The notes under the pieces were generated by a model. It did not search any database. It was not told where the DNA came from and saw only the letters and a program-made list of their open reading frames with translations. From the NCBI GenBank assembly GCA_002401055.1, contig NVRZ01000113.1, forward strand, positions 1-8,833: a DNA stretch of 8,833 nucleotides. Reading direction: 5' to 3'. Positions 7,402 through 8,833 of this stretch are shown here, piece by piece. The position numbers and the translations under genes are program-made. The DNA comes from Bacteroidota bacterium. Lineage in GTDB: Bacteria > Bacteroidota > Bacteroidia > NORP154. How positions within the stretch are numbered: position 1 is the stretch's first letter; the number at the start of each line of letters is the position of its first letter.

Positions 7402-8833
7402 TTGAAGTTATTACTAAAAACAATCTATATCATTCTATTGGGTAAACATAGAGTCTTCAGGAAGATAAATGAAAGCCTTGGCAACAAATATTCTTTGCTT
7501 CTTTGCCTTTTTGTGCTACTCTTTACTTTGAATGTCAATGCTCAGATTGATTGTCCCGCGTGTATTGTAATTAGCGAATTTGCTTTTGATCCAGAAGACG
7601 GAAATAATGGGGATGCTGATTCTACAGGTGAGTTTGTAGAATTATACAACATGTGCGATGAGGCGGTTGATATCGGTTGCTTTGTCTTATGCCTTACGGA
7701 TGAATACACCTCTGGACCAAGTGAATTCCGGAGAGGAGACTGCCATACCATCCCTTCTGGCACGAGCATACCTGCAGGTGGTGTCTATTTAATGGGGGGC
7801 TATGGCACCAATTGTACAGGAAGTATTACCACCTGTGACTGGCCAACCGCAACCCTCGAATTCAACTGGCACAATGATGGCTCAGACGCGTGGAATGTAG
7901 ATGCAGACGCATTTTTTTCTAGCAATGTAGGTAGTTACTTAGGCGTTCTGAATGACGGTGGAGAAGACCTAACGTTATTCGATGATGCAGGAACTCTGAC
8001 ACAGGCAATTACATATGAAGGTGGCGCAGGATTTACAAGCTCAAATACCGAAACTATTGGAGCTGTAAGTGGATGCGCTTCAAAATCAGTTACAATACCA
8101 TCATCTGCAAATCATTTCGACGTTGGCAACTCTGCTGGAAACTCAGGTAATGATGAGGGTTTTCAGCTTCAATGCGACAGTACTTGGATCTTTGCAAACC
8201 ATGATGCTGGTGATTCTAACGCTGACTTAAATCCTGACACTTCAATGGGATGTGCGCTCATTCAATGCGGATGCGCTTTAACCGCCAGTGCAGATAGTAC
8301 TGATGTTACTTGTAATTCAGGAACTGATGGCACGACCACAGTTACTCCTGCTTCAGGTACGGGGCCCTATACTTTTGTCTGGGATGCTGGTACGGGTAAT
8401 CAAACGGACTCAATAGCAACTGGTCTATCTGCAGGAACATACTACGTTACAGTTACAGATGGTAGTGGTTGTATTGTAACTGATAGTGCGACGGTAATTG
8501 AGCCAATTGCGGTGCTGGCAGCAATAACTCCTGACCCTGCAGAAGTTTGTGTTGGGATCAACTTAATACTAGACGGCGACCCATTGGGTGGATCGGGCAC
8601 CTACACCACTCACTCCTGGACAGGAGATACGGGGCCTCTTTCATCTACCTCAATTCAAAACCCAACTTTCAATGCGGGATCTTCAGGAACATATAACCTA
8701 ACCTATACAGTGACAGACGATAAAGGATGTACAGGTACTGACGACATTGCCGTTACGGTTAATGCCAACCCCCCAGCCGCCATCACTCCCGACCCTGCAC
8801 TGATTTGTGATGCAGAAGATTTATCACTTAATG
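7402..8833 (+). CDS. secreted LTD-SprB-PKD repeat protein, 3' end beyond window; start uncertain
   Basis: The frame is open from 7375 to the window edge. It encodes a hydrophobic signal sequence (YSLLLCLFVLLFTLNVNAQ, cleavage after codon 7543-7545). Next comes a lamin-tail-like beta domain (IVISEFAFDPEDG, GEFVELYN, IPSGTSIPAGGVYLMGG), as in extracellular Bacteroidota proteins. One SprB repeat follows at about 8290-8505 (TGPYTFVW, QTDSIATGLSAGTYYVTVTDG), then PKD/Ig-like modules. No ATG occurs in this frame before the mature protein. TTG at 7402 gives MKLLLKTIY and lies 8 bp after the previous stop, so I list it; TTG at 7438 is also possible. Alternatively, the ATG at 7469 encodes a signal-like peptide in another frame and a one-base indel has separated it from the body. 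A T9SS C-terminal domain would be expected downstream but is not in view. It probably forms a tandem pair with the preceding adhesin-like gene. Its function beyond surface or extracellular binding is unknown. Confidence 0.85.
   Translation, partial: MKLLLKTIYIILLGKHRVFRKINESLGNKYSLLLCLFVLLFTLNVNAQIDCPACIVISEFAFDPEDGNNGDADSTGEFVELYNMCDEAVDIGCFVLCLTDEYTSGPSEFRRGDCHTIPSGTSIPAGGVYLMGGYGTNCTGSITTCDWPTATLEFNWHNDGSDAWNVDADAFFSSNVGSYLGVLNDGGEDLTLFDDAGTLTQAITYEGGAGFTSSNTETIGAVSGCASKSVTIPSSANHFDVGNSAGNSGNDEGFQLQCDSTWIFANHDAGDSNADLNPDTSMGCALIQCGCALTASADSTDVTCNSGTDGTTTVTPASGTGPYTFVWDAGTGNQTDSIATGLSAGTYYVTVTDGSGCIVTDSATVIEPIAVLAAITPDPAEVCVGINLILDGDPLGGSGTYTTHSWTGDTGPLSSTSIQNPTFNAGSSGTYNLTYTVTDDKGCTGTDDIAVTVNANPPAAITPDPALICDAEDLSLN
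8518..8833 (+). repeat. start of an 86-residue-period PKD/Ig-like tandem array
   Basis: The protein motif AAITPDPA followed shortly by a cysteine occurs at 8518 and again at 8776, 258 bp apart in frame, giving an 86-residue period. The complete first unit contains HSWTGD, NPTFNAGSSGTYNLTYTVTD and GCTGTDDIAVTV, typical of PKD/Ig-like modules in large Bacteroidota surface proteins. Only the first 19 residues of the second unit are visible, so the copy number is unknown. Confidence 0.75.

Noticed and set aside
7508..7530. Programmed -1 ribosomal frameshift joining the ATG-started signal peptide to the second adhesin-like protein
   Set aside because: No good X-XXY-YYZ slippery heptamer in the ATG frame and no evident downstream stem; an indel or a TTG start is simpler.
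7542..7769. 75-residue minus-strand open frame near the start of the second adhesin-like gene
   Set aside because: It is antisense to the LTD domain, which has clear protein-level motifs; the minus frame shows none.
1..8833. Defence, mobile-element or toxin system
   Set aside because: No transposase, integrase, nuclease, toxin/antitoxin or terminal repeats were recognised; all complete genes are core functions or surface proteins.

Overview
The window looks like chromosomal DNA from a member of the Bacteroidota, most likely Flavobacteriales or a close relative. Three things point there. The first is a GldA-type gliding-motility ABC ATPase. The second is a secreted SprB-repeat protein ending in a gliding-motility-associated (type B, CHU_C-like) C-terminal domain, the usual tag of type IX secretion system (T9SS) cargo. 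The third is the set of -7 promoter-like boxes of the form TAnnTTTG, with little use of spaced Shine-Dalgarno sequences.

Layout. Left end, minus strand: the first third of metK (S-adenosylmethionine synthetase), preceded by a candidate promoter, then a complete gldA-like ABC ATPase. A short AT-rich divergent region (1400-1490) contains a perfect 8-bp inverted repeat, each arm of which is a TAATTTTG box facing outward. It separates gldA from a plus-strand housekeeping pair: rsgA (circularly permuted ribosome-assembly GTPase, TTG start) and dtd (D-aminoacyl-tRNA deacylase), which are 9 bp apart and probably co-transcribed. A hairpin spans the dtd stop codon.

Right half, plus strand: two consecutive large exported proteins. 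The first (1471 aa, complete) has a signal peptide, a cysteine-rich N-terminal region of about 340 residues, eleven SprB-type repeats, two Ig/PKD-like modules and a type B T9SS sorting domain. The second runs off the right edge. It has a signal peptide, a lamin-tail-like (LTD) domain, one SprB repeat and the start of an 86-residue-period PKD/Ig-like tandem array. Its reading frame has no ATG near the N-terminus, so it either uses a TTG start or carries a one-base lesion in the signal-peptide region.

Functional reading. metK, rsgA and dtd are ordinary core genes. gldA and the two repeat proteins fit a surface-motile or surface-adhesive, T9SS-bearing cell, but nothing in the sequence ties gldA directly to the two adhesin-like genes. 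I see no mobile element, CRISPR array, RNA gene or defence island, and no convincing new multi-gene system. The most unusual items are the adhesin-like pair, the start anomaly of the second one, and the symmetrical divergent promoter. No gene-free stretch exceeds 300 bases.
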